A DNA stretch of 64,000 nt from Smallanthus sonchifolius. Its lineage: Eukaryota > Streptophyta > Magnoliopsida > Asterales > Asteraceae. Positions 34,568 through 47,600 of the stretch are shown piece after piece. The notes under the pieces were generated by a model. That model did not search any database and was not told the DNA's origin. It saw only the letters and a program-made list of their open reading frames with translations. Made by a program: the position numbers and the translations under genes. Numbering within the stretch: position 1 is the first letter of the stretch; each line of letters begins with the position of its first letter. Location: NCBI GenBank assembly GCA_023525975.1, contig CM042018.1, forward strand, positions 73,725,001-73,789,000, read 5' to 3'.

Positions 34568-35321
34568 TGTAGAACCAAAGACTGATTGTTACAAAATTAT
34601 TCTAAGTACAAATGCTGTTGATAGGCTTATCAGCAGCATTCAGCACAAGTTGCTGCTGATAGGCTTATTAGCAGCATTCAGCACAAGTTGCTGCTGATAG
34701 GCTTATCAGCAGCATTCAGCACAAGTTGCTGCTGATAGGCTTATCAGCAGCGGTCATCCATGTTTGCTGCTGATAGGCTTACCAGCAGCAACCTTCACTC
34801 TTTGTAGCTGATAGCTCTATTCACTGAAAACCAAACGCTGCAGCTGACTATCCAGGCCAAGCGTCTCTGACACCTTTCTGCAAAAGCAACTGACAGACTC
34901 AAAGCAGAAGGAACCGCTATGGTCAACCAATGACGGACAACAATACACTTCTCCAAGCATGCAAACAATCATGAATAAAGAAAACGTTTCAGTAAAGTTA
35001 AATAGATTAGCCTTTACGTGTAATGTAAATTAATAAACAAGATCAACGGCTTGTGTTCGATCTGATCCTTAGAATCAAGGGTCTGTCTTGATTCTAAGTT
35101 ACTATAAATACTGAGTTGCCACTTCATTGTAAGTGTGCTTGTAGTGCTTGTCATACTTATTCATTGAGTTTCTCACTTGTAATCTTTGCATTCACAAAAG
35201 CTTAATACAACAGTGTTTATCAGTATTCTTTGTGTTTACTTGACTATAAATTGTGTAGTTGATTTTGTTTTCGCCAACCTCAACTAAGAACAGAACCATC
35301 TTGTATTCTCACGATCCTACA
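34568..35321 (+). repeat. Copia B 3' LTR (754 bp)
   Basis: Same as 13469-14184 apart from substitutions and one more palindrome unit of about 38 bases (34613-34790), which accounts for the length difference. Confidence 0.93.
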
Positions 35322-35326
35322 ACTAG

Positions 35327-35600
35327 AGATGGGGAATGGTCCCATGAAGTCAATGCCCCAAACGTCGAATACTTCAAGGATCTGGATTAGATTTTGAGGC
35401 ATCTCGTTCTTGGATGAGATATTTCCGGTACATTGGCACGCATCACATCTCCTAACAAACTCTAAGGCATCCTTAACTACCGAAGGCCAATAAAATCCAT
35501 AATCAAACACCTTTTGGGTAGTGGTGTGAGGACCATGGTGACCTCCCGTTAAACCCTCATGAACATGCCTAAGGATCTCATTACCTTCCTCCTTCGTCAC
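35327..35600 (-). pseudogene. Athila integrase, zinc domain and start of core
   Basis: On the minus strand HVHEGLTGGHHGPHTTTQKV ... CDACQC gives the HHCC integrase zinc domain, then VWGIDFMGPFPIS contains the first catalytic Asp. The copia B insertion falls directly after, within the core. The frame differs from the preceding RNase H frame, so a frameshift lies between about 35600 and 35700. Confidence 0.88.
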
Positions 35601-35664
35601 ACACCTCCTAAGAATCGTATCTCCTCCTACCCTAAAAAGAAAAGGGTCATCCCAAATGTACCTC

Positions 35665-37191
35665 CTAGCTAAAAAATTTCTTCCTCTGTTGGGTTGTCAT
35701 ACCCTTCAACACAACTCCATTCGCTAGGTTATTTGCCAAATCGGAGAACCATGGCATACCTTCCTTCTCCGCTGCCAAAAACTCAACCGACTCGTGAGGG
35801 AATTTATCACCTATCGCCTCCTCACGAATCTCCTCTCTCTTCGGGTCCTCCAACCGTGAAAAATGGTCGGCCGCAACATTCTCCGCTCCTCTCTTATCCT
35901 TAATTTCTATATCGAACTCGGAGAGCAATAGGATCCACCGTATGAGACGTGGCTTAGCATCTTTCTTTTAGAAGAGAAAACGCAAAGCAGAATGATCAGT
36001 GAAAACGGTGGTTTTCGAAAGCACGAGGTATGAACGGAATTTATCAAATGCGAATACTACTGCTAGGAGCTCTTTCTCTGTGGTGGTATAGTTTTCTTGA
36101 GCATCATTTAGAGTTTTGCTCGCGTAGTAGATGGGGTGGAAGTGCTTATCCCGTCTTTGCCCCAAAACTGCACCAACTGCGTAGTCACTCGCATCACACA
36201 TGAGCTTAAAAGGCAAGCTCCAGTCGGGTGATATAAGAATGGGGGCACTGATTAACTTTTCTTTCAAAAAATCAAAGGCTTTGAGACACTCCTCATCGAA
36301 GGCAAACGGGGCATCCTTCTCGAGGAGTCGGGTCATGGGCCGAGTAATTTTGGAAAAATCCTTGATAAAACGCCTATAAAAGCCCGCATGACCGAGAAAA
36401 CTACGGATCGACCTAACACTCGTCGGTGGGGGTAACCTGCTGATTGTATCTATTTTGGCTCTATCTACCTCTATGCCATCTCGTGAGATCTTATGGCCTA
36501 ACACTATCCCTTCCGTCACCATGAAGTGACATTTCTCCCAATTCAACATCAATTTCGTCTCCGTACACCGCTTCAACATCTTCCCCAAATTAATCAAACA
36601 CTGGTCAAAGGAGCCTCCATAAACCGAGAAGTCATCCATGAAAACTTCCATGGAAGTTTCAATCATATCCTGGAATATAGCGACCATACAACGCTGGAAG
36701 GTAGCCGGAGCGTTACATAACCCGAATGGCATGCGGCGGTACGCATATGTGCCATAAGGGCATGTAAATGTCGTCTTATCCTGATCCTCCGGTGCGATGG
36801 GAATCTGGAAGTATCCCGAAAATCCGTCGAGAAAACAGTAAAACTGTTGACCCGCCAGACGCTCCAACATCTGATCGATGAACGGTAGAGGGAAATGGTC
36901 TTTCCGGGTGGCGTCGTTTAATTTTCGGTAATCAATGCACACACAACAACCAGTGACCGTACGCGAAGGGATTAGCTCATTCTTCTCATTCATGACCACT
37001 GTCATCCCTCCTTTCTTCGGGACAACTTGGGTCGGGCTCACCCATGGGGAATCAGAAATTGGGTAAATCACCCCGACATCTAGCAACTTCAAAACCTCCT
37101 TCTTGACTACCTCTTGCATGTTTGGATTGAGACGCCTTTGAGGTTGCACCACCGGCTTATATTCATCTCCATAAGAATCCGGTGAGTACAA
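35665..37191 (-). pseudogene. Athila reverse transcriptase and RNase H
   Basis: The minus-strand frame has RT motifs VCIDYRKLNDATRKDHFPLP, FLDGFSGYFQIPIAPEDQDK and the active site FMDDFSVYGGS (the FMDD variant common in Athila), then RNase H (LMCDASDYAVGAVLGQR ... TDHSALRFLF). A TAA at 35968-35970 interrupts the frame, which continues through the RNase H end with [20 protein letters not shown]. Upstream the protease-RT linker (LHKEAIAWSLSDIKGISP) is in another frame, so there is a frameshift near 37165. Confidence 0.92.
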
Positions 37192-39965
37192 TAGGCGGGG
37201 CTTATGCCCTTAATATCCGAAAGGCTCCATGCAATTGCCTCTTTGTGCAACTTCAGCACCTCTAACAACCTCAACTTCTCCTCCTCCATCAACTTAGAGG
37301 AGATAATAACGGGAAGACTCGAACCCTCTCCTAAATAAGCATACTTTAGGTGTTAAGGCAAAACATTTAGTTCTAAAGGGGTTGGTGTCTCTAAGGGAGC
37401 TCTCTCACTTTCATTCCTAACCTCACTAAGCTCCATCACCTCGGGAAACCACAGGGTTTCCTCCTCTTCTTCTTCACTCTCCTCCAATTCATCTGGTACT
37501 CCCCCTCCCAACAAATCGACTCCACTGATATACTCGAGACATTGGTCCACGCCCGACATGAATGAATTCAAGAAATAGACGGAATGGCATGGGCCGCTAA
37601 AATCACTAGAATCGTTTGGGTGTTGCATGGATCTAGCTACCTCAAATGTGACCTTCTCGTCACCAACGCAGAGTGAAATTTTTCCATCATAAACATCGAT
37701 GAGTGCCTTTGCGGTGCGCAAAAATGGACGGCCTAGAATGATAAGAACTCCCTCATCAGCTTCCATATCAAGAATGACAAAATCGACCGGGAAGACAAAC
37801 TTATCGACCTTAACAAGTAAATTTTCAATGATACCACGAGGGTATTTGACGGAACGGTCGGCTAAGGATAAAGTCATGCGAGTGGGTGAAAGTTCACCTA
37901 GGTCTAGCTTCTCATAGAGGGAAAACGGCATCAGGTTGATGCTAGCACCTAGGTCGGCTAAAGCTCTACATTGGGTATCACTACCGAATAGGCATGGAAT
38001 GGTGAAGATACCCGGATCCGTCAGTTTTTCCGGTAATTTGTTCAAAACAACCGCGGAACAACCTCCGGTCAATGGAATGTTTGAGAGCTCCCCCAATCGA
38101 TCCTTTCTTTTAAGAAGGTCCTTCAAAAACTTGGCATATTTGGGCATGCATTGGAGAGCCTCAATGAACGGGAGATTAATTTTTAGTTGTTTGAACATGT
38201 CGAGAAAATGCCCGTATTCCTTGGCATATTTCTGTTGCTTAAGGCGGGCAGGATACAGGACTCGTGAAAGATCTATAACTGGTGAAGGCCTAGACTCTAT
38301 CGGTCTCTTCTCAACGCTCCTCTCCACTTGGGGTTCGACGGTGTGTGCGGTAATTGCTGGGTCTAGCCTAGATTGCACTTTACCGGGAGCCTTCAACTCA
38401 ATTTCTTTATCAACTGGCTCCTCCTCCTCTACCTCTTCTCTCACTTTTGGTTCACCTAAAATTCTTCCGCTACGAGTGGTGATGGCTTTCGCATGAGTAT
38501 TCGGATTGAGTTGAGTGCCACCCGGAAATTGACCGGGTAACCTCTCCTCAAGTTTTCTAGCCATGTCACCAACGGACCTTTGAAGGTCAAGGAAAGCGGA
38601 CTGCTGATTCTTGAGAAGAATATCGTGTTCAGAAAGAGTTTTTTGGGTGACCTGATCCTTAACAACTAACTGTGACAGGAGTTCCTCAATTCTATCTAAA
38701 CCCTTGTTTGAACCCTGACCACTAGATGATCCCTGACCAACTGAACCTCCATTACCATTACCCTGTCCCTGGTTGTTAAACTGATTTCCAAACTGACCCT
38801 GTCCACCTGAACTCCCAGAATTGAACTGACCTTGACCCCGATTAAAATTAGATTGGAAACCAAGGGGGTTACCGGAAGAACGCCAATTTGAATTATTATT
38901 ATTATTACGCCAGTTCGAATTATAGTTATTAATATTAAAAGCATTTAATGCACCTCTCGACTGACCGGCTACGAAATCGACTTGTTCCTCACTCATCAAC
39001 GGGCAATGTAAAGTGCTATGACCGCCCCTACAGAACTCACTTTTGTCTACCTTGGCTTTTATTTCTTTCATCTCACGGTGCAAGTTCTCTAGAGCAGCAA
39101 CAACACTAGTATCCAGTGTGACCTGGTGAACACCTCGTAAAGATGAGGTTGCACTAGTGACAGGAGTGGTATTCCTATTTGCTGACCGCTGCTCAGACTC
39201 AGATTGGGCAAAACTCTCAAACATATCTAGGCATTCGGTTACTGATTTCTTACCCATGAGGTGTCCTCCCGCTGAAGTATCAAAACGAGCTTTGGTGTCA
39301 TAATTGAGACCATTTTAGAATTTCTCTACAAGGGCCCAATCAGAGAGACCATGCTGGGAGCATCGAGCGAGTAGGTTTTGGAAACGCTCCCAAGCAAGGT
39401 AATAGGACTCATCGGGTTCCATGCGGAATGAGTGAATCTGATCACGGAGGCGAGAAGCCTTAGCGGGTGGGAAATACTTCTTGAGAAATCCATCCCTAAG
39501 TGTGGCCCAAGTAGTGTATGTGCCTGCGGGTTGAGAATCGAGCCAAGTGGCAGCTCGATCGGCTAGAGTGAACGGGAAAATTTGGAGAAAGATGGCATCA
39601 TTGGAGGCTCCTTGTAGCTGGAACGTACCTAAAATGCGAGTGAGGCGGGCGATATGTGCAGGTGCGTCCTCATCATCATGACCGTGAAATTGACACGTGT
39701 TAGAGATGGCGGTCATGATGTACGAGGGGATTTGCCACGAATTTTCATTGGCGATGGGTGGAATAGTGATGGGTGAGTTTACACCAGTGAATCCTAGGGT
39801 GGATTGTTGGTAAACAGTCTGACGGTCGGCCATTTGGTCGACTTGGAAAGGTGGTGAGCTAGATGGTGGTGAAGAAAAAATACTAACCTCCGGCGCGATA
39901 TCCGTTAGCGGGAAGTTGTTCTCCTTCTTTGGCTTAGGTAGCGGCCCCTTTGAGCGCGTATGCAT
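37192..39965 (-). pseudogene. Athila gag and protease
   Basis: The ATG at 39965-39963 starts MHTRSKGPLPKPKKENN. The capsid-type gag domain follows (AHIARLTRILGTFQLQG ... FPPAKASRLRDQIHSF), interrupted by a TAA at 39315-39317, and continues in the same frame from 39257. Next come a CxxGGHxxxxC zinc knuckle (about 38999-39040), an Asn/Gly/Gln-rich region (38690-38930), and a protease with the motif ALADLGASINLMPFSLYEKL (about 37915-37975), where Leu-Gly replaces the more usual Asp-x-Gly as Asp-Leu-Gly. The frame closes at 37353 and its remaining linker to RT lies in 37107-37352. The stop and later frameshift indicate loss of function. Confidence 0.88.
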
Positions 39966-40178
39966 AAACTTGGTTCTCAAAAACTGCAAAACTAACACGA
40001 GGAGACAGGTGAGAAGACTCTATTATTATACTAAAAAAAATATTTTTTTTATTTTTATTTTACGAAAGACAACTAAAAAGACATGACTGATTAGATAACT
40101 ACGACTCAAAATATTACACAAGTAGTACGTATTTATTATGCAGTCTGGTCAAAGCTAATGAACGCAATCGCCAAGAGT

Positions 40179-40196
40179 TCCCCGGCAACGGCGCCA
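40179..40196 (-). other. Athila primer-binding site (Asp tRNA type)
   Basis: Minus strand TGGCGCCGTTGCCGGGGA lies six bases inside the 5' LTR. This sequence is the recognised Athila-type primer site. Confidence 0.9.
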
Positions 40197-40202
40197 AAAA
40201 CT

Positions 40203-41872
40203 TGATGTTCTAAACGTAGTTATTAAATTATTAACTAAATTAACCTATTCTAGAAACAAAGTAATACTCTAGACTCTCTAAAACTCGACTAAATTACTAA
40301 CCGGCAAGTGAACCGATCGACTCTAGTACAGCTAAATAAGTCCGGAAATCGAACCCACGAAACTCTATTTATTACGTAAATTAGACTCACTTAAACAGAC
40401 TGACTGACACGACTAATTGTTTTTATATTTTGGGGGGGGGGGGTTTGTCTAAAATCCTAAGAGAAAGGCGATTAAATTACTATCAATTGACTAAATTACC
40501 TAAGACACGAAGGTGATTTTGGGTTTTACTTCAGATGACGATGGGTAACTACCTAGACTGGAATCGTGGGATACTTCAAGCTATACTTTTAACGGATGCA
40601 AGTTAATAAGGAACCGGGATCATAAATTTCTAACCTCTTGAGACACCGAACAGGACTCCCGACCCTTTTCGGGAAGACACCTAAGGAACTCTGAAGGCTG
40701 CTGAAAACACCGGTTGATCTAGACTTCCTCTCGGTTATCTAAATGTTTATGTAAAGTACCCTAATATGACCTACTCCATCTTGGGTTGTAAACCTAGGAT
40801 GACTTGGGTTCTTGATTCGACTCGATAGACAAATATTAGCAAGGCAACTATGACAGACTTCTCTCAAAGACCACCCTATCAATAATCTCGCACCTCTCGG
40901 CTATTAAGATTAGTATAACACCTAGACCTATTCAATTATCAAATATAGCTTCTAAGGTATTTTGGCCAATTAACCCAACAAATCACAACGCAAGTTAATG
41001 ATCTAGCATGACCCTATTACGCGAAAGACATTCACCAAAGATCATACGAAGCAATATATAACAATTAGAATAATTCTAAGCATGCATATTCAACGAATTA
41101 ATAATCAAGTTTGCTACTTTATCATGAAATCCAAAATTAACAAGCATCCAATATAAAAATCACAACTTTAGCATCCCATTCATCATAGTCTAGGTAGTTT
41201 ATCTAATTTAGCTACTCATCATTATCCAAATCAAAGACGCAATTTCAACAAAGTGGAAAGACATGGTAAAAATTAAGAAAACAAAGAATTGATAAACCCG
41301 GATAGCCAAATCACGAGCTTGATCGATCCTATGACTCCAACCTTCAACCGTTTCTCCTTCTTGCTTGAAATTGCTCCAAAATTTCTCCAAAATTCGTCCT
41401 AGATTCTCCAAAATCGGCTAGGTTTTCTCAAGAATATGATTGAGATGTATTTATACCCCAATCTAGCCTCAACCCACTTGAAAGTCGAAACATTCTGTGG
41501 AAAATAGGCTTTCGCCACCCGCGGAGCCCATTGGCTTCCATTCTCGCGGGTGGCGAGGATTTAATTTCTGTGTTTGTGTTGCAACTCCCTCGCGGCCCGC
41601 GACGGACAACCCCTGACCTTCTCGCGGGTGGCGAGAAGGTGTTTCTTCTCGAATTTCAAGCTTTTAATTGACTCTTGACCTCCCGATCTCTTCCGGTACT
41701 CGGTTTTGCATATTTTTGACTCGTTTTCTGCCCATTTCAGCAACAACTATCACTCAAGACCTGGTAAACACAAATGGATCAGCGGTAACAAATTATAACT
41801 AAAAACTAAAAGAAAACTAAACAAAACCACTCAAACTAAACACGATAAATGGGTGTATTTTGCAATACATCA
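40203..41872 (-). repeat. Athila 5' LTR (1670 bp)
   Basis: Paired with 6876-8566. It lacks a block of about 25 bases present near 7550-7575 of the other copy. TATA box at 41448-41455 (minus strand) and GC-rich near-palindromes at 41510-41640. Confidence 0.93.
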
Positions 41873-42374
41873 AGGGTCAATGTAACCATTGCATCTTGTA
41901 ATGCACTCTTCAAACCATCAGTACCAGCCTTTCTTGGAGACACACATTGAATGATTACGTGCATAAAATACTTCCATTCTCCAACTAAACCACCTTTTCA
42001 TGCTTGAGTATCATTTGGTCTACCTCTGTAACCCATCTTCTGAAAACACCCCATAATCAGTGTTCCAGGATAAGACATAGGATCTTCATTAGCACCTCCC
42101 AATGCCAAAGCAGCACGAATAGTGTCCACTGAAATAGCTACCTCCATATTATTCACATTAGCATGAAGTACGTGAGGTTCAACATCTGTGTCTTGATGTA
42201 CTGTTTCCCAAAATTATTGAATATACGGTAAACTGATGTACGGATTTGCGGATTAGGCCACATGCAACGTGAACCATTCAGAAAGTTGATAATTCTTTGA
42301 AAATATACAACTTCAGACATATTTGGATATCATAACGCCACTTGATTATGCTTGTACTCAACACGACGACCCAT
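41873..42374 (-). pseudogene. Copia A accessory 3' ORF, N-terminal part (before Athila insertion)
   Basis: Minus-strand ATG 42374-42372 starts MGRRVEYKHNQVAL, with a TGA soon after where Trp would fit. Then come NPQIRTSVYRIFNNF, a one-base deletion, WETVHQDTDVEPHVLHANV, SVDTIRAALALGGANEDPMS, a TGA (42002-42004), and GGLVGEWKYFMHVIIQCVSP to the junction. These elements line up in order with the copia B 3' ORF (NPTIY, EAKLRQHLKL, GPQWKYLCHTLLQCIS). The frame continues at 6870. Just upstream (42375-42430, minus strand) CTGACTAATG, a T-rich tract and AAGTACAG precede the ATG like a branch point and splice acceptor. Confidence 0.7.
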
Positions 42375-44600
42375 CTGTACTTGTATTGGACAAACAAACA
42401 TACATTAGTCAGACAACAAACAAAAGAAAAAAAATTATAAAAAAAATTCACACACAAAAAAAATCACAAGTCCAACGATACTTAGCCCTTAGGAGAACTT
42501 AATAAGTTCGCTTAGTGTTGCAAGAGGCGAACATAATAAGTTCGCCTAAACAAGTTCGCTTGAACAAGTTCGCCTGAACCAGTTTGTCGATACAAATTCT
42601 TCAGCAGAATCCCAAAAAGTTCAAATCGTCAATAAAGTTCAAATCAAATACATCATAGACATCGATTAACAACAATTAACCAATATTAATCTTCAATTTC
42701 AAGATTTAAATCCAGATAACCTTGATATTCTCAGAAAACGTAAGAAATTCAAAATCAGATGAACACAGGTTAAAAAGAACAAATTCCCATTGATTTAACG
42801 GATAAAAAACTATGAAATTACCTTAGAAAGATTCGCAATCCAAAACTGATCCAGAAACAAACACAAAAATTTCAAATCGAAAACCCTAGATCAGAAAATC
42901 ACAAGTTCGCTAAAAACCCGTAAGTTCGCTCTCACAATGAAACAAGATAAAAAGAATAAGTTCGCCTGAACAAAATATTTAATCACAATTAAGTTCGCTT
43001 CATTAGGCAAACTTGTTAAGTTCGCTTAACACGCCTCAGGCGAACATATTAAGTTCGCTTAATCAGAAACAGGCGAACATATTAAGTTCGCTCCAAACCT
43101 TTGCCTTGGACAATTTCTTCACTTTCAACACGACACATTCTTGTGAACTTCCATCTGTAGCATGTATCCGATCCAATCCCGAATCATCTTAATAAAAAAT
43201 AAAATTTTCATGGAAGATAGAAACAAAATATTTTTGGATTTTATCTGCACAAACAGAATCACATATTTTTTGTTTTTATCTGAGTAAATTGAAACACATA
43301 TTTTTGGATTTTATATGAGTAAACTAAAATACATATTTTTGGATGAACATCATGAGCAAGAAGATCATATCAGTAAATGAGCAATTCATCACACAGTCTA
43401 TTATCAACTATGGGTAATGTATGATATGCCCAAAAAAATGATATGAAACAATCAAACTCATTCTTATGTAACTCGAACCTTTTTCATTTTATGTAATTTT
43501 TGCAAACAATTTGAATATTACTTGAAATGATACGCGATAAATTTCAAAGTAAACAAGATCAGGTCATGAAATGCTCAAATTTTCATTCCGAATTTGTAAT
43601 ATAAAGCATGAATTCTTAAGTTGTCAATATTATATAATTTGAAACTATACGCATTTTTCTTCCAAATTCATGTGAGTTAGTACCATTTAGATGAAAAACA
43701 TCGTGTACCCCACATATATGCCAACAGGAATTTAAATTTGCACTATCTTCAAGACATACGCAGTTTATTGCAAGATTAGATCAATCTTCAAGATAAAATT
43801 ATCTCTATTAGCACAAGTATATAATAGCAGATCCCAAAGGATATAAGAATCAAGATGATTCAGAATCAAAAGATTCTAATGAATTGGCTTTATAATGAGA
43901 ATTAATAGATTCAGGTAGGAGGATCCAACTATTATCTGGATAAAATTCAATGAAATCAGAATAGATGATGTATCTAACTGATCCAAGGGTGAATATATGT
44001 TCCAATAGATGTTGTTAGAAACATATCTTAGTTTAGCAGCACATTGCATGTTTTTCAGGGCATGTGCAGTGAAGTGAATTGAAAGAGATAATTCGATATT
44101 GGTCACATGAAATTCTTAAAACTATATATTCTTTATCTGATAATGATCTTTTACACACACACCCATGCATATAATGAATTCAAATCATAGATGTAATCAT
44201 ATCATATTTAATTTTCACACTACTATTGGTTAAAAAATGCTTCTAGTCTATTGACAATTCAAGTTTCAAACTCATATTCAAATTAAAACATATTATCAAG
44301 ATTAGAGCATTCAAAACACTATCATTTCTTATTTATGCAGACTTTGAAATTTAGATCAAATCAATTTACTTTAAACTATCATATATCAAAGGTCTACTAT
44401 GGTCATGTGTAATGAACTATTCACTGATGTACTATAATTTCTTCTCTAACTTCAAATGATGTCAATTTTATCTTTTTCATTTTGTTTGAATTTTTATAAA
44501 TAACAATTTTTTACTGAAATTTAAAATGCAGAAATGTAATAAAGCAATAAAAGAAATTTAAAACAAAATCTTCCAAGAAAAAATAGTTTTTGAAAAACTT
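42375..44600 (-). other. Copia A spacer between pol and 3' ORF
   Basis: A+T-rich, with no supported gene. About 42485-43095 holds many copies of AAGTTCGCC / GGCGAAC half-sites, the same palindrome words as in the LTR. The rest has no further structure that I can support. Confidence 0.55.
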
Positions 44601-47600
44601 TTATTCGGGATTGATCATACCGATCATTTTGATCAGAAATTCAAACCTGGTACGATCAAATGCCTTGGTAAAAAGATCAGCAAAATTGTCATCTGTATGC
44701 ACCTTCACCAGCTCAATCAACTTTTTATCTGCACAATCATGAATAAAATGATATTTAATTTCAGTGTGCTTTGTTTTACTGTGCTTAACATGATTATTTG
44801 TGATAGACATTGTAGCATTATTATCAACAAACATGGGGGTTCCTGTAAATTTCAAATCGTAGTCTCTTAATTGTTGTTGGATCCACAAGGTCTGTGAACA
44901 ACAACTTGCAGCAGCAATGTATTCTGCTTCACATATTGAAATGGAGACCGTAGTTTGCTTTTTGTATTGCCAGGAAACTAGACGATTACCCAAGAACTGG
45001 CAACCACCTGTAGTAGATTTCCTGTCCAAACAACAACCACCAAAATCAGAATCAGTGTATGCATTGAATTCAATGTTAGAACCATGTGGAAACCATAGTC
45101 CCAATCTTTGTTTTCCTTTCAGATATCGAAAGATTCTCTTTACTGTAATCAAATGAGACTCTTTTGGTTTTGCTTGGAACCCGGAACAAATACACACAGC
45201 GAACATTATGTCTTGCCTTGAAGCGGTTAAGTACATGAGAGATCCAATCATTGCACGGTAGAGTCGGCAATCAACTTCTTTTTCATCCGGGTCAGAATTT
45301 AATTTATGATTGACCGGAATTGGAGTATCATATGAGGTACAGTCCCCCTTCTTGAACCGGCTCAAGATGTCTTTTACATACTTTGACTGGTGAATAAAGA
45401 AACCATCTTCCTTCTGATTAACTTGAAGACCTAGGAAAAATGATAACTCTCCCATAGCTGACATCTCAAACTTCGATTTCATAACACTCTCAAACTCTTT
45501 ACACAACCATTCATTTGTAGAGCCAAAAATTATATCATTTACATATATCTGCACAGGTAGATATTCTCCCCCTGCTTTCTTAATGAATAAAGTGGAGTCA
45601 ATTTGGCCACGAACAAAATCATTATCCATAAGATGTGTAGATAACGTTTCATACCACGCTCGAGGAGCTCGATGAAGACCATAGAGAGCTTTATCAAGCT
45701 TGAAAACCTTAGATGGATTAATAGGATCTTCAAACCCCGGCGGCTGACACACATAAACCTCCTCCTTGACTTTACCATATAAGAAAACACTTTTTATATC
45801 TAATTGAAACACCTTAAACCCTTTGTATGAAGCAAAAGCAAGAAACAATCGTGTAGCTTCAAGCCTAGCAACAGGAGCATAAACCTCGGTGTAATCAATT
45901 CCCTCTTGTTGATTGAATCCTTGTACAACTAATCTTGCCTTATTTCTCACCACAACACCTCGATCGTCTTTCTTGCATTTAAACACCCACTTTGTACCAA
46001 TTGGATACACACCCTTTGGAAGATCTACAAGATTCCAAACTTTGAGTTTGTCAAACTGAGCAAGTTCTTCCTGCATGGCCTTTATCCAATTGTTATCACG
46101 TAACGCCATTTCGACATTCTTTGGTTCGACCTGAGAAATAAAACAGGAATGTGAGCATATATCAAGAACACCAGTATCCTTAATACATGTATACAAGCAA
46201 GTGTTGTCAATAATAGAACGCGTTTGCACTCCATCACGCAAATTCCCAGTGATATTTGTAATCGGATGAGCTTTGAGTTCCTTGATTGATGCAACCTCAG
46301 GAACCGGCAACACATCAACTTATGTTGTATCAGATTGATAAGACATATCTTGATTAACTGTTATCTCCGAGTCCAGATTTGTAGGAATCTCCCCCTGAGC
46401 GTGTGTCAAATTAGAAGGTTCATCAACTAACAAAGGATCAGTGGAAGAATCTTGGAAAATAACATTGTCGTCCTCACTATCAGACTCTTGTATTCCCGAA
46501 CAAGAAGCAACATTAGGATCCGGAACAGATGTAGAAGGAACAGATGAATGTGGAACCGCAGTTGGTAGAAAACCACTATTCTGTGCATCCTAACATGAAT
46601 CATATAAGACAACAGCTTCCTCTGGTGAAATATCAGAAGGTAATTGAAAAGACTTGAATAAATTGTCATAATCAAAAGCCCAGTCTGGTCCAATCGCCAT
46701 ATCAGGTAAAGACCGATTATAACAGTTAATATGAAACCATTCTTCAACCTGACGAGTCTCTTTGTTATAAACCCTCATGGTAGTAGAATTTGCAACATAC
46801 CCTAGAAAGATCTCTTCAATAGCCTTAGCACTGAACTTGCTTGGGACATCTCTAACTTTCAACAGGGTGCATGGATTACCAAAAGGTAGTAAATAATCCA
46901 GATTCGGCTTCCGATTATTAAGAAACTCATAGCATGTCTTGTTGTGTCGCTTAACGGTCAAAAATCTGTTCAAAACGTGACACGCAGTATTCACAGCCTC
47001 AGCCCAAAAAGTTACTGGAAGCTTAGAATCTCCAAGCATCGTATGTGCCGTTTCAACTAAAGTCTTGTTCTTTCGTTCAGCAACTCCATTTTGTTGAGGT
47101 ACATATGGCGCACTGAATTCATGATGAATTCCCTTTTGAAGACAAAATAAACCCATCTTGCTATTTTTAAACTCGCTGCCATTGTCATTCCTTATTCTTC
47201 TGACTTTCTGTTTGCACAAATTCTCTAAACCCAGGATTAAGAATTGTACCAAATCTGTGGTTTCAGCTTTAGAAGCAAGGAACTTAACCCATGAAAATCT
47301 AGAGAAATCATCTATTACTACTACACAGTAATATTTACCGCCAATGCTCCTGATACTAATCGGTCCGAACAAATCCATATGCAGTAGCTCCAAAGGAGTC
47401 ACAATAGAATTCTTTGTCTTAGATTTGTGGGACTTCTTGTGTTGTTTCCCCTTCTTGCAAGGAATACAGTCATCAGGAACTGAAAATTTCATTTTCGGAA
47501 CACCAATAATCAGATCATTATTCACAAGATAATTCATTTTCCGATAATTGATGTGTGCAAATTTCCTGTCCCACAAAATAGAATCCGACTCAGACGCCTT

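Larger units (their letters stand above)
13469..35321 (+). mobile_element. Copia B: SIRE/Maximus-like Ty1/copia element, interrupted by gypsy B
   Basis: LTRs 13469-14184 and 34568-35321 start TGTAGAACCAAAG and end CGATCCTACA. The target duplication ACTAG is perfect (13464-13468 and 35322-35326). Plus-strand order: primer site, shortened gag, protease, integrase, RT, RNase H, a palindrome-rich spacer, and a large 3' ORF interrupted by gypsy B. Without gypsy B it is about 11.0 kb. It is the same clade as copia A by RT wording and gene order, but the LTRs and palindromes differ. It lies in the integrase gene of Athila. Confidence 0.95.
6876..41872 (-). mobile_element. Athila-type Ty3/gypsy element, interrupted by copia B
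   Basis: The LTRs 6876-8566 and 40203-41872 are nearly identical by eye. They are flanked by a perfect AGGGT duplication (6871-6875 and 41873-41877). On the minus strand the order is primer site, gag (39965 on), protease, RT-RNase H, integrase (interrupted by copia B), spacer, env-like ORF, purine tracts and 3' LTR. The element is about 13.1 kb without copia B. LTRs of about 1.7 kb, the primer site TGGCGCCGTTGCCGGGGA, GTGTGGGGA purine tracts and an ATHILA ORF-1-type protein after pol identify the lineage. Several stops and at least two frameshifts in gag-pol make it defective. Confidence 0.95.

Noticed and set aside
35968..37191. Endogenous pararetrovirus reverse transcriptase
   Set aside because: Integrase, LTRs, TSDs and an Athila primer site show an LTR retrotransposon. 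No movement or coat protein is seen.
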